Numbered from the stretch's first letter, positions 1-8,390 are shown. The stretch is DNA of 64,000 nt from an uncultured Clostridium sp. (GCA_900552135.1 URYN01000003.1:1-64000), one strand, 5' to 3'. Notes: a model not told the origin generated them from the letters alone. Translations and numbers: made by a program.

Positions 1-2
1 TA

Positions 3-83
3 ATATTAGCTAAACTTATGAATATAGCAAACAATAAAATATATAATTTCTATTTAAATAAAGTTGAGAAAGAGTCATGTTAA
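3..83 (+). CDS. Possible C-terminal end of an upstream gene
   Basis: An open frame enters the window and runs to a TAA at 81-83, giving about 26 residues rich in Asn, Lys and Ile. It lies 37 bases before the acetyltransferase gene and has no internal stop, but it is too short to recognise. It could equally be non-coding AT-rich DNA. Confidence 0.3.
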   Translation: MLAKLMNIANNKIYNFYLNKVEKESC

Positions 84-120
84 TGATAGCGAGAAATTAC
101 ATGTATGGAGGATTAAATAA

Positions 121-864
121 ATGAACGAATATATAAATTTGACATTAGAAAACATTGACGAGGAGCATATATGTTGTGCAATAGGAGATAAAAAACATCA
201 AGCAGGTGTTGATAGTAAAAAGGAATGGATAAAAAGTAAATTAAAAGATGGTCATATTTTTAGAAAATTAAATACAAGAGGAAAAATATTTATTGAATAT
301 GAGCCAATAGAAACAGCGTGGATTCCTATTAGTGGTAAAAATTATGAATATATTTATTGCTTATGGGTAGCAGGAAGTTTTAAAGGAAAAGGAATTGGAA
401 AAGAATTACTAGAATATGCAATAAACGATTCAAAAGAAAAAGGCAAAAGTGGAATATGTACTCTAGTTTCTAAAAAGAAAAAACCTTTTATTGGAGAGAA
501 GAAATTTTTTGAACATTATGGATTTAAAGTTGTAGATACTATTGGAGATTATGAACTATTAGCATTACAATTTGATGATAGCGAAACTCCTAGATTCAAT
601 GATAATGCAAGAACTATGAAAATAGATAATCAAGATTTCACTATTTATTATAGCAACGAATGTCCTTATGTAGAATATGAAGTAAATGAATTAACTGAAT
701 ATGCAAAAGAAAATAATATAAAAATCAATTTTATAAAAGTAGATTCATTAGAAAAAGCAAAGAATGCACCTTGTATTTTCAATAACTGGGCTAATTTCTA
801 TAAAGGAGAATTTATATCTAATAATATATTAAATGCTAATTCATTTGAAAAGTTAATTAAATAA
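121..864 (+). CDS. GNAT N-acetyltransferase with C-terminal YoaP-like domain
   Basis: A 247-residue cytosolic protein. Residues about 60-150 form a GNAT acetyltransferase domain; the acetyl-CoA-binding loop is visible at 84-97 (GSFKGKGIGKELL), followed by the usual C-terminal 'FEHYGF' turn. Residues about 170-247 resemble the YoaP C-terminal domain, with the start YYSNECPY containing a single Cys near 182 in a thioredoxin-like setting. YoaP-type proteins are known as a GNAT plus YoaP-domain architecture of unknown substrate. The ATG follows a GGAGG at about 107. A hairpin terminator follows, so it is probably monocistronic. The acetyl acceptor cannot be inferred. Confidence 0.85.
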   Translation: MNEYINLTLENIDEEHICCAIGDKKHQAGVDSKKEWIKSKLKDGHIFRKLNTRGKIFIEYEPIETAWIPISGKNYEYIYCLWVAGSFKGKGIGKELLEYAINDSKEKGKSGICTLVSKKKKPFIGEKKFFEHYGFKVVDTIGDYELLALQFDDSETPRFNDNARTMKIDNQDFTIYYSNECPYVEYEVNELTEYAKENNIKINFIKVDSLEKAKNAPCIFNNWANFYKGEFISNNILNANSFEKLIK

Positions 865-875
865 CAAATTTTTTG

Positions 876-908
876 AGCAGGTAATAAGTTGATAATTATC
901 TGCTTTTG
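876..908 (+). terminator. Terminator after the acetyltransferase gene
   Basis: An imperfect inverted repeat (AGCAG-GTAAT against ATTAT-CTGCT) followed by TTTT, directly after the stop of the preceding gene. Confidence 0.5.
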
Positions 909-945
909 TGATAAAATGAACAAAAAAGTAGGAGGAAAATTAAAT

Positions 946-1068
946 ATGAATAAGAAAAAAATTATAGGAATTTGTGTTGTTATATTTGTAATTGTTTTTG
1001 TAGCTATAGGTATTGCAATAGTTCAATTTTCAAAGAAGGATTTAGAAGAAGCAAAAAAAGGGTTATAG
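946..1068 (+). CDS. N-terminal fragment of an amber-split membrane-anchored protein
   Basis: A strong GGAGG at 931-935 precedes an ATG at 946 that opens a 40-residue frame ending at TAG 1066-1068. The product is one N-terminal membrane segment (IIGICVVIFVIVFVAIGIAIV) followed by charged residues. The same frame continues after the TAG without further stops to 1533, with matching codon usage, so this looks like the first part of one 195-residue membrane-anchored protein. The TAG is either a nonsense mutation, a sequencing error, or less likely a read-through site, because TAG ends several intact genes here. No family recognised. Confidence 0.45.
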   Translation: MNKKKIIGICVVIFVIVFVAIGIAIVQFSKKDLEEAKKGL

Positions 1069-1143
1069 GAAACTCAAAGAAAATACGGTTGGGTTGAAAA
1101 AGAAAATATTGATGTACTAGTAGCTAAATTTAATACACAAGTA

Positions 1144-1533
1144 ATGGATAATGATAGTTCCTCATTAAATCCAGCATCAACGGATTATCTAACTGAAAGT
1201 AACAATGAATATTGGTATGGTTTGATTGAGGGTGTTTATTTAGTAGTTGTTCCAGAAAAATATACTGGAGATAAAACAACAGAAACTGTAAACTATACGT
1301 TTTTATATGTAGATAAAACTAGCAAATACGAATCAGATGCTATTTCATACGTTAAACATTTAATTAAAGCAAATAATAGTGAAATAACGGATTCGGAAAT
1401 TGATAAATTATTAGAAGATGCAAAGACAAAAGCTAACTCTGGTAAAACAGCAAATAATGGAAAGGGTATTTCAATTAGTTATACAGAAAATAATGAAGCA
1501 TATCAATATCAAGTTTTAAGGTTATATAAGTAA
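1144..1533 (+). CDS. Hypothetical protein, downstream part of the split gene
   Basis: A 129-residue frame in phase with the membrane-anchor fragment at 946-1068. The first ATG after the amber codon is at 1144 but lacks a ribosome binding site; the coding signal already starts right after the TAG. The sequence is polar, with a middle part of beta-strand character (YWYGLIEGVYLVVVPEKY) and a helical stretch, as in an extracytoplasmic domain carried by the upstream transmembrane segment. I do not recognise a family. If the amber codon is real, this part is probably not made efficiently. Confidence 0.5.
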   Translation: MDNDSSSLNPASTDYLTESNNEYWYGLIEGVYLVVVPEKYTGDKTTETVNYTFLYVDKTSKYESDAISYVKHLIKANNSEITDSEIDKLLEDAKTKANSGKTANNGKGISISYTENNEAYQYQVLRLYK

Positions 1534-1562
1534 ATTATATTTTTATAAAAATAAACTATGAG

Positions 1563-1590
1563 CATGTAATTATTTGATAATTACATGTTT
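1563..1590 (+). terminator. Hairpin between two small genes
   Basis: A perfect 10-bp inverted repeat, CATGTAATTA (1563-1572) and TAATTACATG (1578-1587), followed by a short T run. It overlaps the approach to the ribosome binding site of the next gene. A similar hairpin lies after the acetyltransferase gene. Confidence 0.4.
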
Positions 1591-1605
1591 TGGAGGAAAT
1601 AAAAT

Positions 1606-1992
1606 ATGATTTGGGATATTATATTAGTAATTATATTAGCATTATGGATAATTATATATTTAAAGAATAAAAAGGTTATATTGTCATTACCATACTTACT
1701 TATGATTTTTTTTACACCGATTTATAACATATTAGATCAAAAAGTTTTTATTGAAATATTTGGATGTGGCTGTGTGCCATCAGCTCAAACTAATATGTTT
1801 AACATAGATTTTAATGCAAATGATTTAAGACTAATTGTATATAATATACTTGCATTTACTCTTACTGTTTTGGGTCTATTTTTATCAAAAAAGATTGAAA
1901 ATAAAAAAGTTAAGGTTATGTATGTTTTAACTATTTTTGTATTTAATAATCTATTAGCATTTAAAATTTGCCAATTGTATATGTGGGCATAG
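1606..1992 (+). CDS. Small integral membrane protein of unknown function
   Basis: A 128-residue hydrophobic protein with about four predicted membrane segments: residues 3-20, 24-43, 73-94 and 102-124. Between the second and third is a loop containing a Cys-Gly-Cys (FGCGCVP), which could be a metal or disulfide site. Start ATG 1606 has a GGAGG at 1592-1596. It stands between two hairpins and so is probably transcribed alone or with the split gene upstream. I do not recognise a family. Confidence 0.65.
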   Translation: MIWDIILVIILALWIIIYLKNKKVILSLPYLLMIFFTPIYNILDQKVFIEIFGCGCVPSAQTNMFNIDFNANDLRLIVYNILAFTLTVLGLFLSKKIENKKVKVMYVLTIFVFNNLLAFKICQLYMWA

Positions 1993-2021
1993 AAGCATAG
2001 CAAAAAACTACATGTTGTTAG

Positions 2022-2057
2022 TTAGATTAGTTTGAAACATAACTAATCTTATTTTTT
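2022..2057 (+). terminator. Intrinsic terminator before the two-component operon
   Basis: AGATTAGTT (2024-2032) pairs with AACTAATCT (2041-2049) and is followed by a T-rich run. It separates the small membrane protein gene from the response regulator operon. Confidence 0.65.
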
Positions 2058-2064
2058 ATAGAAA

Positions 2065-2110
2065 TCTTACAAGAAATGTAAGATACATATTAGACAAAAT
2101 ATGATATAAT
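2065..2110 (+). promoter_or_regulatory. Promoter and operator of the two-component operon
   Basis: An inverted repeat TCTTACA (2065-2071), 5-bp spacer, TGTAAGA (2077-2083) lies just upstream of a consensus TATAAT at 2105-2110. A weak -35 (GATACA, 2082-2087) abuts the repeat at 17-bp spacing. A near-identical half-site pair precedes the ABC transporter gene at 3854-3872, so this is a likely binding site of the encoded response regulator, allowing autoregulation. Confidence 0.55.
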
Positions 2111-2129
2111 GCTAATGGAGGTTAGCAAA

Positions 2130-2801
2130 ATGCAAAAAATTCTAATAATTGAAGATGATGAAAAATTAAGAAATGAGTTAGAAACCTTTTTGAATAAAAA
2201 TGGATTTACAGCAACAAGTCTAAAAAAGTTTGATAATGCAGTAGAAGATATACAGAAAATACAAGCAGACTTATTATTACTAGATATAAATTTACCATAT
2301 ACAGATGGAGAATTTATCTGCAAAGAAGTAAGAAAAACATCTAATGTGCCTATTATAATGGTAACAAGCAGAGATAATGAAATGGATGAATTACTTTCAT
2401 TAAATTATGGTGCGGATCAATATGTAACAAAACCATATAACATTCAAATACTTCTTGCCAAAATTGTTGGACTATTAAAAAGAAATCAAAATGCAGGAAA
2501 TAATCCAGATAAAATAGACTGTGGAGAGTTTGTATTAAATACAGCAGGGAGAATTATAGAAAAAGAAGATAATAAGGTTGAACTAACAAAAAATGAATAT
2601 AAAATATTAGAGTATTTAGTTTTACACAGGCAACAAGTAATATCTCGAGATGAAATAATGGACTATTTATGGGAAAGTGAAGAATTTGTTGATGATAATA
2701 CATTAAATGTAAATATTAAAAGATTAAGAACGAAGCTCGAAGAATTAGGACTAATAGATCAAATTGAAACAAGAAGGGGACAGGGGTATCTATTAAAATG
2801 A
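2130..2801 (+). CDS. yxdJ: OmpR-family response regulator (YxdJ/BceR-like)
   Basis: A 223-residue DNA-binding response regulator. The receiver domain has the acidic pair EDD at 8-10, phosphoacceptor Asp52 in LLDINLP and Lys101 in VTKPY. Residues about 125-223 form an OmpR-type winged helix (LTKNEYKILEYLV, RRGQGYLL). ATG 2130 is chosen because GGAGGT at 2117-2122 precedes it by 7 bases, while the in-frame ATG at 2109 lies inside the -10 box. It overlaps the kinase gene by 4 bases. Gene order matches the B. subtilis YxdJKLM-YxeA module, which senses cationic antimicrobial peptides. The symbol is by module similarity, not proven orthology. Confidence 0.93.
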   Translation: MQKILIIEDDEKLRNELETFLNKNGFTATSLKKFDNAVEDIQKIQADLLLLDINLPYTDGEFICKEVRKTSNVPIIMVTSRDNEMDELLSLNYGADQYVTKPYNIQILLAKIVGLLKRNQNAGNNPDKIDCGEFVLNTAGRIIEKEDNKVELTKNEYKILEYLVLHRQQVISRDEIMDYLWESEEFVDDNTLNVNIKRLRTKLEELGLIDQIETRRGQGYLLK

Positions 2802-3814
2802 GATTTAAAGATTTTATAAAAGAAAAGATATTATTGATTTTTTTATTATTATTTTTAATAGTAAGTTCGGAGATATTATTATTACCGTATACACAAATTG
2901 GAATATTTACAAGGCTTTATATTGCAATATGTCCAATTTTAATAATTGGTATTGATATTGCTATTGAATATAGAAAAAAGAAGAATTTTTATAATGAATT
3001 AAAAAGTAATTTAGATGAATTAGAAGATAAATACTTAATATCAGAAATAATAAATACTCCAGATTTTATTGAGGGCAAAATATTAAAAAAATCTATGCAA
3101 GAAGCTGGAAAATCTATGCTAGAAAATGTAAATACTTATAAGAGATTACAAGAAGATTATAAAGAATATATAGAATTATGGATTCACGAAATAAAAATAC
3201 CAATTGCTACATCTAAATTGATTATTGAAAATAATAAAAATGAAATAACAAAAAGTATTGATGAAGAACTAGATGAAATAGAAAATTATACAGAACAAGC
3301 ATTGTTTTATGCTAGAAGTAATACAGCCAACAAAGATTATATTGTTACAAAATCAAATTTGCAAGAAATAGTAAATGGAGCAATTTTGAAAAATAAAAGT
3401 GCATTACTTTCAAGTAAGACAAGTATAGAATTACACGATTTAGAACGAGAAGTATATACAGATAATAAATGGGCAGTTTTTATAATAAATCAGATTATAC
3501 AAAATGCAATTAAGTATTCAAAAATTAAAGATAGAAAGATAGAAATGTATGCTATTTCAAAAAGAGAAAATGTTGTTTTATATATAAAAGATAATGGAAT
3601 TGGAATAAAAAAAGGAGAAATAACAAGAGTTTTTGAAAAAGGTTTTACAGGAGAAAATGGTAGAACAACAAACAAGAAATCTACTGGTATAGGGTTATAT
3701 CTATGTAAGAAATTATGCGACAAATTAGGATTAGGAATAGAATTAAATTCAGAAAAAGATATAGGCACAGAAGTAAGAATTATATTCCCTAAAAGTAGTT
3801 TTATGAATTTGTAA
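2798..3814 (+). CDS. yxdK: Intramembrane-sensing histidine kinase (YxdK/BceS-like)
   Basis: A 338-residue sensor kinase. Two closely spaced membrane segments (about 11-30 and 36-56) with almost no external loop are typical of Bce-type intramembrane sensors, which detect peptides through their ABC permease. The phosphoacceptor is His130 in WIHEIKIP. The ATPase domain shows the N box (NQIIQNAIKYSK), G1 (DNGIGIKKGE) and G2 (STGIGLYL) motifs. The start overlaps the response regulator stop by 4 bases, indicating translational coupling. It should phosphorylate the regulator encoded just upstream. The signal is probably relayed by the permease encoded at 4713-6809. Confidence 0.93.
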   Translation: MRFKDFIKEKILLIFLLLFLIVSSEILLLPYTQIGIFTRLYIAICPILIIGIDIAIEYRKKKNFYNELKSNLDELEDKYLISEIINTPDFIEGKILKKSMQEAGKSMLENVNTYKRLQEDYKEYIELWIHEIKIPIATSKLIIENNKNEITKSIDEELDEIENYTEQALFYARSNTANKDYIVTKSNLQEIVNGAILKNKSALLSSKTSIELHDLEREVYTDNKWAVFIINQIIQNAIKYSKIKDRKIEMYAISKRENVVLYIKDNGIGIKKGEITRVFEKGFTGENGRTTNKKSTGIGLYLCKKLCDKLGLGIELNSEKDIGTEVRIIFPKSSFMNL

Positions 3815-3853
3815 GTCCATATTAGTTATGGGCTTATTTTCATAAATGAGAAA

Positions 3854-3920
3854 TCTTACAAAAAATGTAATGTTATTGTAAGGTAAATCGATGGCAACTA
3901 TTCTAAAATGAATTTATAAT
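3854..3920 (+). promoter_or_regulatory. Response-regulator operator and promoter of the ABC genes
   Basis: TCTTACA (3854-3860), 5-bp spacer, TGTAATG (3866-3872) repeats the operator found before the regulator gene. A TATAAT at 3915-3920 with a weak -35 (TGGCAA, 3892-3897) follows. The operator lies upstream of the -35, as expected for an activator such as a BceR-type regulator. Confidence 0.55.
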
Positions 3921-3955
3921 GTAGATATACAAAGAAAAGGAAGGAGTTTTTTTAG

Positions 3956-4723
3956 ATGGAAAATGTATTAGAGGTTAAAAACATAGAAAAATACTATGGA
4001 AACAAATCTAATTTAACAAAAGCAATAGACAATATTAGCTTTAATGTAAAAGATGGAGAGTTTGTAGGAATTATGGGAGCAAGTGGCTCTGGTAAAACTA
4101 CACTTTTGAATTGTGTATCTACTATTGATAGAGTAACAGCAGGACATATCATTATCAACGGAGAAGATATTACAAAACTTAAAGGAAATAAATTAAACAA
4201 ATTTAGGAGAGAGGAATTAGGCTTTATATTCCAAGACTTTAATTTATTAGATACATTAACAATTTATGAAAATATAGCTTTAGCATTAACAATTCAAAAA
4301 GTGAATGCAAAAGAAATTGACAGTAGAGTTCACGAAATAGCAAAAAAATTAGATATTTTAGGAATAATGAACAAGTATCCATATCAAGTATCTGGAGGGC
4401 AAAAACAAAGATGTGCAGCAGCAAGAGCAATAATAACAAATCCTAAAATAGTATTGGCAGATGAGCCAACAGGTGCATTAGATAGTAAATCAGCAAGACA
4501 GTTATTGATGACATTTGATTACTTACATCAAAAATTAAATGCAACTATTTTAATGGTAACACATGATGCTTTTACAGCAAGTTATGCAGATAGAATTATA
4601 TTTATAAAAGATGGAAAAATCTTTAATGAATTAGTTAAAGAAAATGATTCAAGAAAACAATTTTTTGAGAAAATAATTGAGGTGCAAACACTTCTTGGAG
4701 GTGATTTGAACGATGTTATTTAA
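3956..4723 (+). CDS. yxdL: ABC transporter ATPase of a peptide-resistance exporter (YxdL/BceA-like)
   Basis: A 255-residue ATP-binding subunit with Walker A GASGSGKTT near residues 39-47, Q-loop (FIFQDFNLL), signature VSGGQKQR and Walker B with D-loop (IVLADEPTGALDS), followed by the switch His in VTHD. It belongs to the MacB/LolD-like clade that works with FtsX-type permeases in Bce systems, which remove antimicrobial peptides from lipid II cycle intermediates. GGAAGG precedes the ATG. Its 3' end overlaps the permease gene by 11 bases. It has its own operator and promoter. Confidence 0.95.
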   Translation: MENVLEVKNIEKYYGNKSNLTKAIDNISFNVKDGEFVGIMGASGSGKTTLLNCVSTIDRVTAGHIIINGEDITKLKGNKLNKFRREELGFIFQDFNLLDTLTIYENIALALTIQKVNAKEIDSRVHEIAKKLDILGIMNKYPYQVSGGQKQRCAAARAIITNPKIVLADEPTGALDSKSARQLLMTFDYLHQKLNATILMVTHDAFTASYADRIIFIKDGKIFNELVKENDSRKQFFEKIIEVQTLLGGDLNDVI

Positions 4724-6809
4724 GTTATCTTGGAATAATATGAAAAAAAGTATAAAAGATTATGCAATATATTTTTTAACATTGGTATTAGGTGTAGCAA
4801 TTTTTTATATGTTTAACTCAATAGACAGTCAACAAGCAATGCTGGAAATATCAGAGTCAACAAGGGAAATTATAAAACTTATGATTTCAATGCTTGGTTA
4901 TGTGTCTGTATTTGTGGCAGTAGTATTGGGATTACTAATTGTATATGCAAATAATTTCTTGATTAATCGAAGAAAAAAAGAATTTGGTATATATATGACA
5001 CTTGGAATGGGAAAAAGGCAAATATCTAAAATAATTTTGATGGAAACAATATTAGTAGGAATTATTTCACTAATTGTAGGATTAATAATTGGTATATTTG
5101 CATCACAATTTATGTCAGTATTAGTTGCTAAAATGTTTGAAGCAGATATGAGTAAATTTCAATTTGTATTTTCAAAAGATGCTTGTATAAAAACTTGTAT
5201 CTACTTTGCAGTAATGTATGTAGCTGTAATGTTCTTTAACACATTTACAATATCAAGATACAAATTAATTAACTTATTAAATGCAACTAAGAAGAATGAA
5301 TCCATAAAAATAAAAAAACCTGTAATTTCAATATTAGTTTTCTTATTTGGAGCAGGGATATTAGGATATGCTTATTGGAAAGTAACAGGAGATGTCAATT
5401 CTCTTACAACAGCAGATAAAATATTACCACCAATTTTAATGGGAATTGTAGGTACAATCTCAATATTCTGGTCTTTATCAGGATTTGTAATACAAGTAGC
5501 TCAGAAAATGAAAAGTACATATTTAAAAGATACAAATATGTTTGTATTAAGACAAATTAATAACAAGATTAATACAACAATTATTAGTATGAGTGTTATA
5601 TGTCTAATGCTATTTATGACAATCAGTATTTTATCAGTTAGTTTATCATTAAGAAATACAATGCAAAGAGAATTAGCAGATATGACACCAGTAGATTTGA
5701 ACTTATCTAAAACAGCTAATTTACCAGAAAGCTATACTAACAGGCAAGGTAAAGTAATCAATTATACAAAAGAGCAGATAGAAGATTCTAAAATATCAAT
5801 AGAAGAAACTTTAAAAAATAATGGATTAGATATGAGTGTATTAAAAGATGTGGTAGAAATACCAATATATACTTCAAATGATTTAACTTGGGAAGATTTT
5901 TTTGGAGAAGATTATGGAAAAGTAAAAGCACAATTTCCAAAGCTTGACTATGGTGCAGCAGAAGCAATAGTGAAAATATCAGATTATAATAAAATCGCAA
6001 AATTATATGGAACAGAGCAATATGAATTAAAAGATGATGAATATATAGTTCTTTGTGATTATGATAATATGGCAGAAATAAGAAATCAAGTATTAAATGA
6101 AGGAGGACATAAACTAACAATAGCAGGAAAAGAATATAAATCTAAATATGCAAACTGTAAAAATGGATATATAGAAATGGCAGCAAGCCATATAAATACA
6201 GGTATTATTTTAGTTCCAGATAATTGCCCATTAACAGAAGATATGAAAGAAAAAACAGTTTTTGTAGCAAATTACAATGTAGAAACAGATGAAGAAAAAG
6301 AAGAAATCGAAAAAATTTTTGCTGATAACAATAATTCTATTCTTTTACAAAATTTAGATAACAAAGGAATAGACTTAGATGGAATTACAAAAATTGTTAT
6401 TATACAATCAAGTGTAGGAGTGGCATCAATAGTAACCTTTATAGCAATATATTTAGGAATAATATTCTTAATTGCAAGTGCAGCTATTTTAGCACTAAAA
6501 CAATTGACAGAAAGTTCAGACAACAAACAGAGATATTTGGTTTTAAGGAAAATTGGTTGTGATGAAAAAATGATAAATAAAGCATTATTTAGTCAAATAG
6601 CAATATTCTTTGGATTACCATTAATTTTAGCAATTATTCACTCAATATTTGGAATACAATTTGCCATGACAATAATGGCAGGACTAGCAAAATCAGAAGA
6701 TTTATTACCATCTATTATAGCAACAGTTATTATTATTGGCATAATTTATGGTGCATATTTCTTGGCTACATACTTGGGTAGCAAAAATATCATTAAAGAG
6801 GAGGAATAG
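4713..6809 (+). CDS. yxdM: Bce-type ABC transporter permease (YxdM-like)
   Basis: A 698-residue membrane protein with the BceB layout: about ten membrane helices, two FtsX-like domains (around residues 60-200 and 560-690) and a large extracellular domain between helices 7 and 8 (about residues 325-545). That domain is the peptide-sensing part in characterised Bce permeases. FtsX features include RRKKEFGIYMTLGMGKRQI after helix 2. GGAGG precedes the ATG within the ATPase gene end. Together with the ATPase it should form the transporter that also activates the kinase. The actual peptide cannot be told from sequence. Confidence 0.93.
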   Translation: MLFKLSWNNMKKSIKDYAIYFLTLVLGVAIFYMFNSIDSQQAMLEISESTREIIKLMISMLGYVSVFVAVVLGLLIVYANNFLINRRKKEFGIYMTLGMGKRQISKIILMETILVGIISLIVGLIIGIFASQFMSVLVAKMFEADMSKFQFVFSKDACIKTCIYFAVMYVAVMFFNTFTISRYKLINLLNATKKNESIKIKKPVISILVFLFGAGILGYAYWKVTGDVNSLTTADKILPPILMGIVGTISIFWSLSGFVIQVAQKMKSTYLKDTNMFVLRQINNKINTTIISMSVICLMLFMTISILSVSLSLRNTMQRELADMTPVDLNLSKTANLPESYTNRQGKVINYTKEQIEDSKISIEETLKNNGLDMSVLKDVVEIPIYTSNDLTWEDFFGEDYGKVKAQFPKLDYGAAEAIVKISDYNKIAKLYGTEQYELKDDEYIVLCDYDNMAEIRNQVLNEGGHKLTIAGKEYKSKYANCKNGYIEMAASHINTGIILVPDNCPLTEDMKEKTVFVANYNVETDEEKEEIEKIFADNNNSILLQNLDNKGIDLDGITKIVIIQSSVGVASIVTFIAIYLGIIFLIASAAILALKQLTESSDNKQRYLVLRKIGCDEKMINKALFSQIAIFFGLPLILAIIHSIFGIQFAMTIMAGLAKSEDLLPSIIATVIIIGIIYGAYFLATYLGSKNIIKEEE

Positions 6810-6812
6810 CCT

Positions 6813-7304
6813 ATGTTTATATTCGGATTCTTTAAATGGATTATAATTGGAATTATAGCATTTATCATAGTTATAATGTCAAGTATTCGTACAAGCGATT
6901 GGAACTTTCCAAAAGATGAAATTATAAATGCTTATAATACATTTTTACAAAGTTTTTGTGTAGCAGGATTATCAAAAGACAAAGATATAGAAGGAAAAAG
7001 AGTTTTTGGAACAGACAAATATATTGGAACATATAAAGCAGAATATGATAATATAACATCCGAAGAAACTATATTTGGAGGAACAGCATTAAACCGAAAA
7101 AATGGAGATCATATAAGATTAAAAATAAAAGTAGAAAAACAAAGTGGTAACATCAATGTAATTGCTAAACTAGGAGATAATGAAAAAACTTTAATAGATG
7201 ATACAGGAGAATATGAAAATAATATTTATATTGAAGGTGTGAGCTATTATTTAACTATAAAATTAGATAATTTCAAAGGAAATATTGATATTATATCAGA
7301 ATAG
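6813..7304 (+). CDS. Membrane-anchored protein of unknown function in the Bce operon
   Basis: A 163-residue protein that starts 3 bases after the permease stop and is therefore co-transcribed. One N-terminal membrane segment (residues about 3-22) precedes a polar domain of mostly beta character facing outside, with a sequence resembling a small beta-sandwich (LRLKIKVEKQSGNINVI-like alternation around 105-125). I do not recognise a family. Its place between the permease and YxeA suggests an accessory role in peptide detoxification. It has no cysteine lipobox. Confidence 0.75.
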   Translation: MFIFGFFKWIIIGIIAFIIVIMSSIRTSDWNFPKDEIINAYNTFLQSFCVAGLSKDKDIEGKRVFGTDKYIGTYKAEYDNITSEETIFGGTALNRKNGDHIRLKIKVEKQSGNINVIAKLGDNEKTLIDDTGEYENNIYIEGVSYYLTIKLDNFKGNIDIISE

Positions 7305-7315
7305 GAGAAAATGAT

Positions 7316-7663
7316 ATGGAAAGTTTAAAAGAAAAAATACCTATGATTATAGCAGTAGTTGTAGCAATAGCAATTTGTGTAGCAATATTGTACTTTTTTG
7401 AAAATTATGAATCAGCTTACTTTACTCAAATAGACAATACTAAAATAGAAAAACTATCTAGTACAGATGATATGAAATATAAATATACTTTAGAGTGCTA
7501 TAATGAAAAAGGAAAGAAAAAAGAATTAAAATTTAAAACAAGTAGAGAACTAAAAGAAGATGCTTTTCTAAAGTTAGAAGTAAAAACTCTAGGAGTACAT
7601 TCTTGGGAAGAAGTGCAATATGATGAACTTCCTAAAAAAGTTCAAACAAATTATACAAAATAA
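7316..7663 (+). CDS. yxeA: YxeA-family (DUF1093) secreted protein
   Basis: A 115-residue protein with an N-terminal hydrophobic segment (about 9-28) and a small OB-like domain of the YxeA/DUF1093 type: FTQIDNTKIEK, a YKYTLECYNEKGK strand pair and a late VQYDELP motif. YxeA is encoded next to yxdLM in B. subtilis, and the same order here supports the call. GGAGAAAATG upstream gives the start. The role of YxeA is not established; it is likely exported or membrane-tethered and linked to the peptide-resistance transporter. Confidence 0.8.
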   Translation: MESLKEKIPMIIAVVVAIAICVAILYFFENYESAYFTQIDNTKIEKLSSTDDMKYKYTLECYNEKGKKKELKFKTSRELKEDAFLKLEVKTLGVHSWEEVQYDELPKKVQTNYTK

Positions 7664-7692
7664 GTAATGCCACAAAAAAAGAGGTGGTTAAA

Positions 7693-8385
7693 ATGAAAGT
7701 AATAAAAAATATAATATTTGTAGCAATAGTATTTTTAATAAGTATAGGATTATTAGTAGTAGGTAATGGATATGATATGTATAAGGATGCAATTTCTAAA
7801 ATACCTCTTACAGAAAAAGTAGAAACTATTAAAGAAAAAGAAAACTATACTAAAATTGAAGAAGTACCAGAAATATATATAAAAGCAGTAATTTCGGTTG
7901 AAGATCATAGATTTTATAAACATAACGGAATAGATATAATAGCAATTGGTAGAGCCACTATAAATGATATAAAAGCAATGAGCTTTGTAGAAGGTGGAAG
8001 TACTATTACACAACAATTATCAAAAAATATCTATTTTACACAAGAAAAGAAAATAACAAGAAAAATTGCTGAAGTATTTATGTCTTTTGAAATAGAAAAG
8101 AACTATAATAAAGATGAAATACTGGAATTATATTTGAATACAAGCTATTTTGGAGAGGGGTGTTATACAGTAAAAGAAGCAAGTAGAAAATATTTTGGAA
8201 AAGAACCCAAAAAAATGACAGATTATGAAGCAATTATGCTTGCAGGAATACCTAATGCACCATCAGTATATTCTCTAACCAAGAATCCAGAACTTGCAAA
8301 ACAAAGACAGAAACAGGTAATAAATAAAATGATAGAATATAAATATCTTACACAAAGTGAGGCAGATAAAATATTGAAGCAATAA
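7693..8385 (+). CDS. Stand-alone peptidoglycan glycosyltransferase (GT51)
   Basis: A 230-residue monofunctional transglycosylase that polymerises lipid II. After a membrane anchor (about 6-25) the GT51 motifs appear in order: EDHRFYKHNG with catalytic Glu70, GGSTITQQLSKN at 101-112, RKIAEVFMSFEIE at 123-135 and DEILELYLN. There is no transpeptidase domain. ATG 7693 is preferred over the in-frame GTG at 7684, because that GTG is part of the GAGGTGG ribosome binding site. It follows yxeA and lies in the peptide-resistance operon, suggesting cell-wall repair when lipid II is attacked by peptides. Confidence 0.92.
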   Translation: MKVIKNIIFVAIVFLISIGLLVVGNGYDMYKDAISKIPLTEKVETIKEKENYTKIEEVPEIYIKAVISVEDHRFYKHNGIDIIAIGRATINDIKAMSFVEGGSTITQQLSKNIYFTQEKKITRKIAEVFMSFEIEKNYNKDEILELYLNTSYFGEGCYTVKEASRKYFGKEPKKMTDYEAIMLAGIPNAPSVYSLTKNPELAKQRQKQVINKMIEYKYLTQSEADKILKQ

Positions 8386-8390
8386 TTATA

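Noticed and set aside
946..1533. TAG as a sense codon (genetic code change)
   Set aside because: TAG ends intact genes here, for example the permease at 6807-6809, the 163-residue gene at 7302-7304 and recD2 at 63890-63892.
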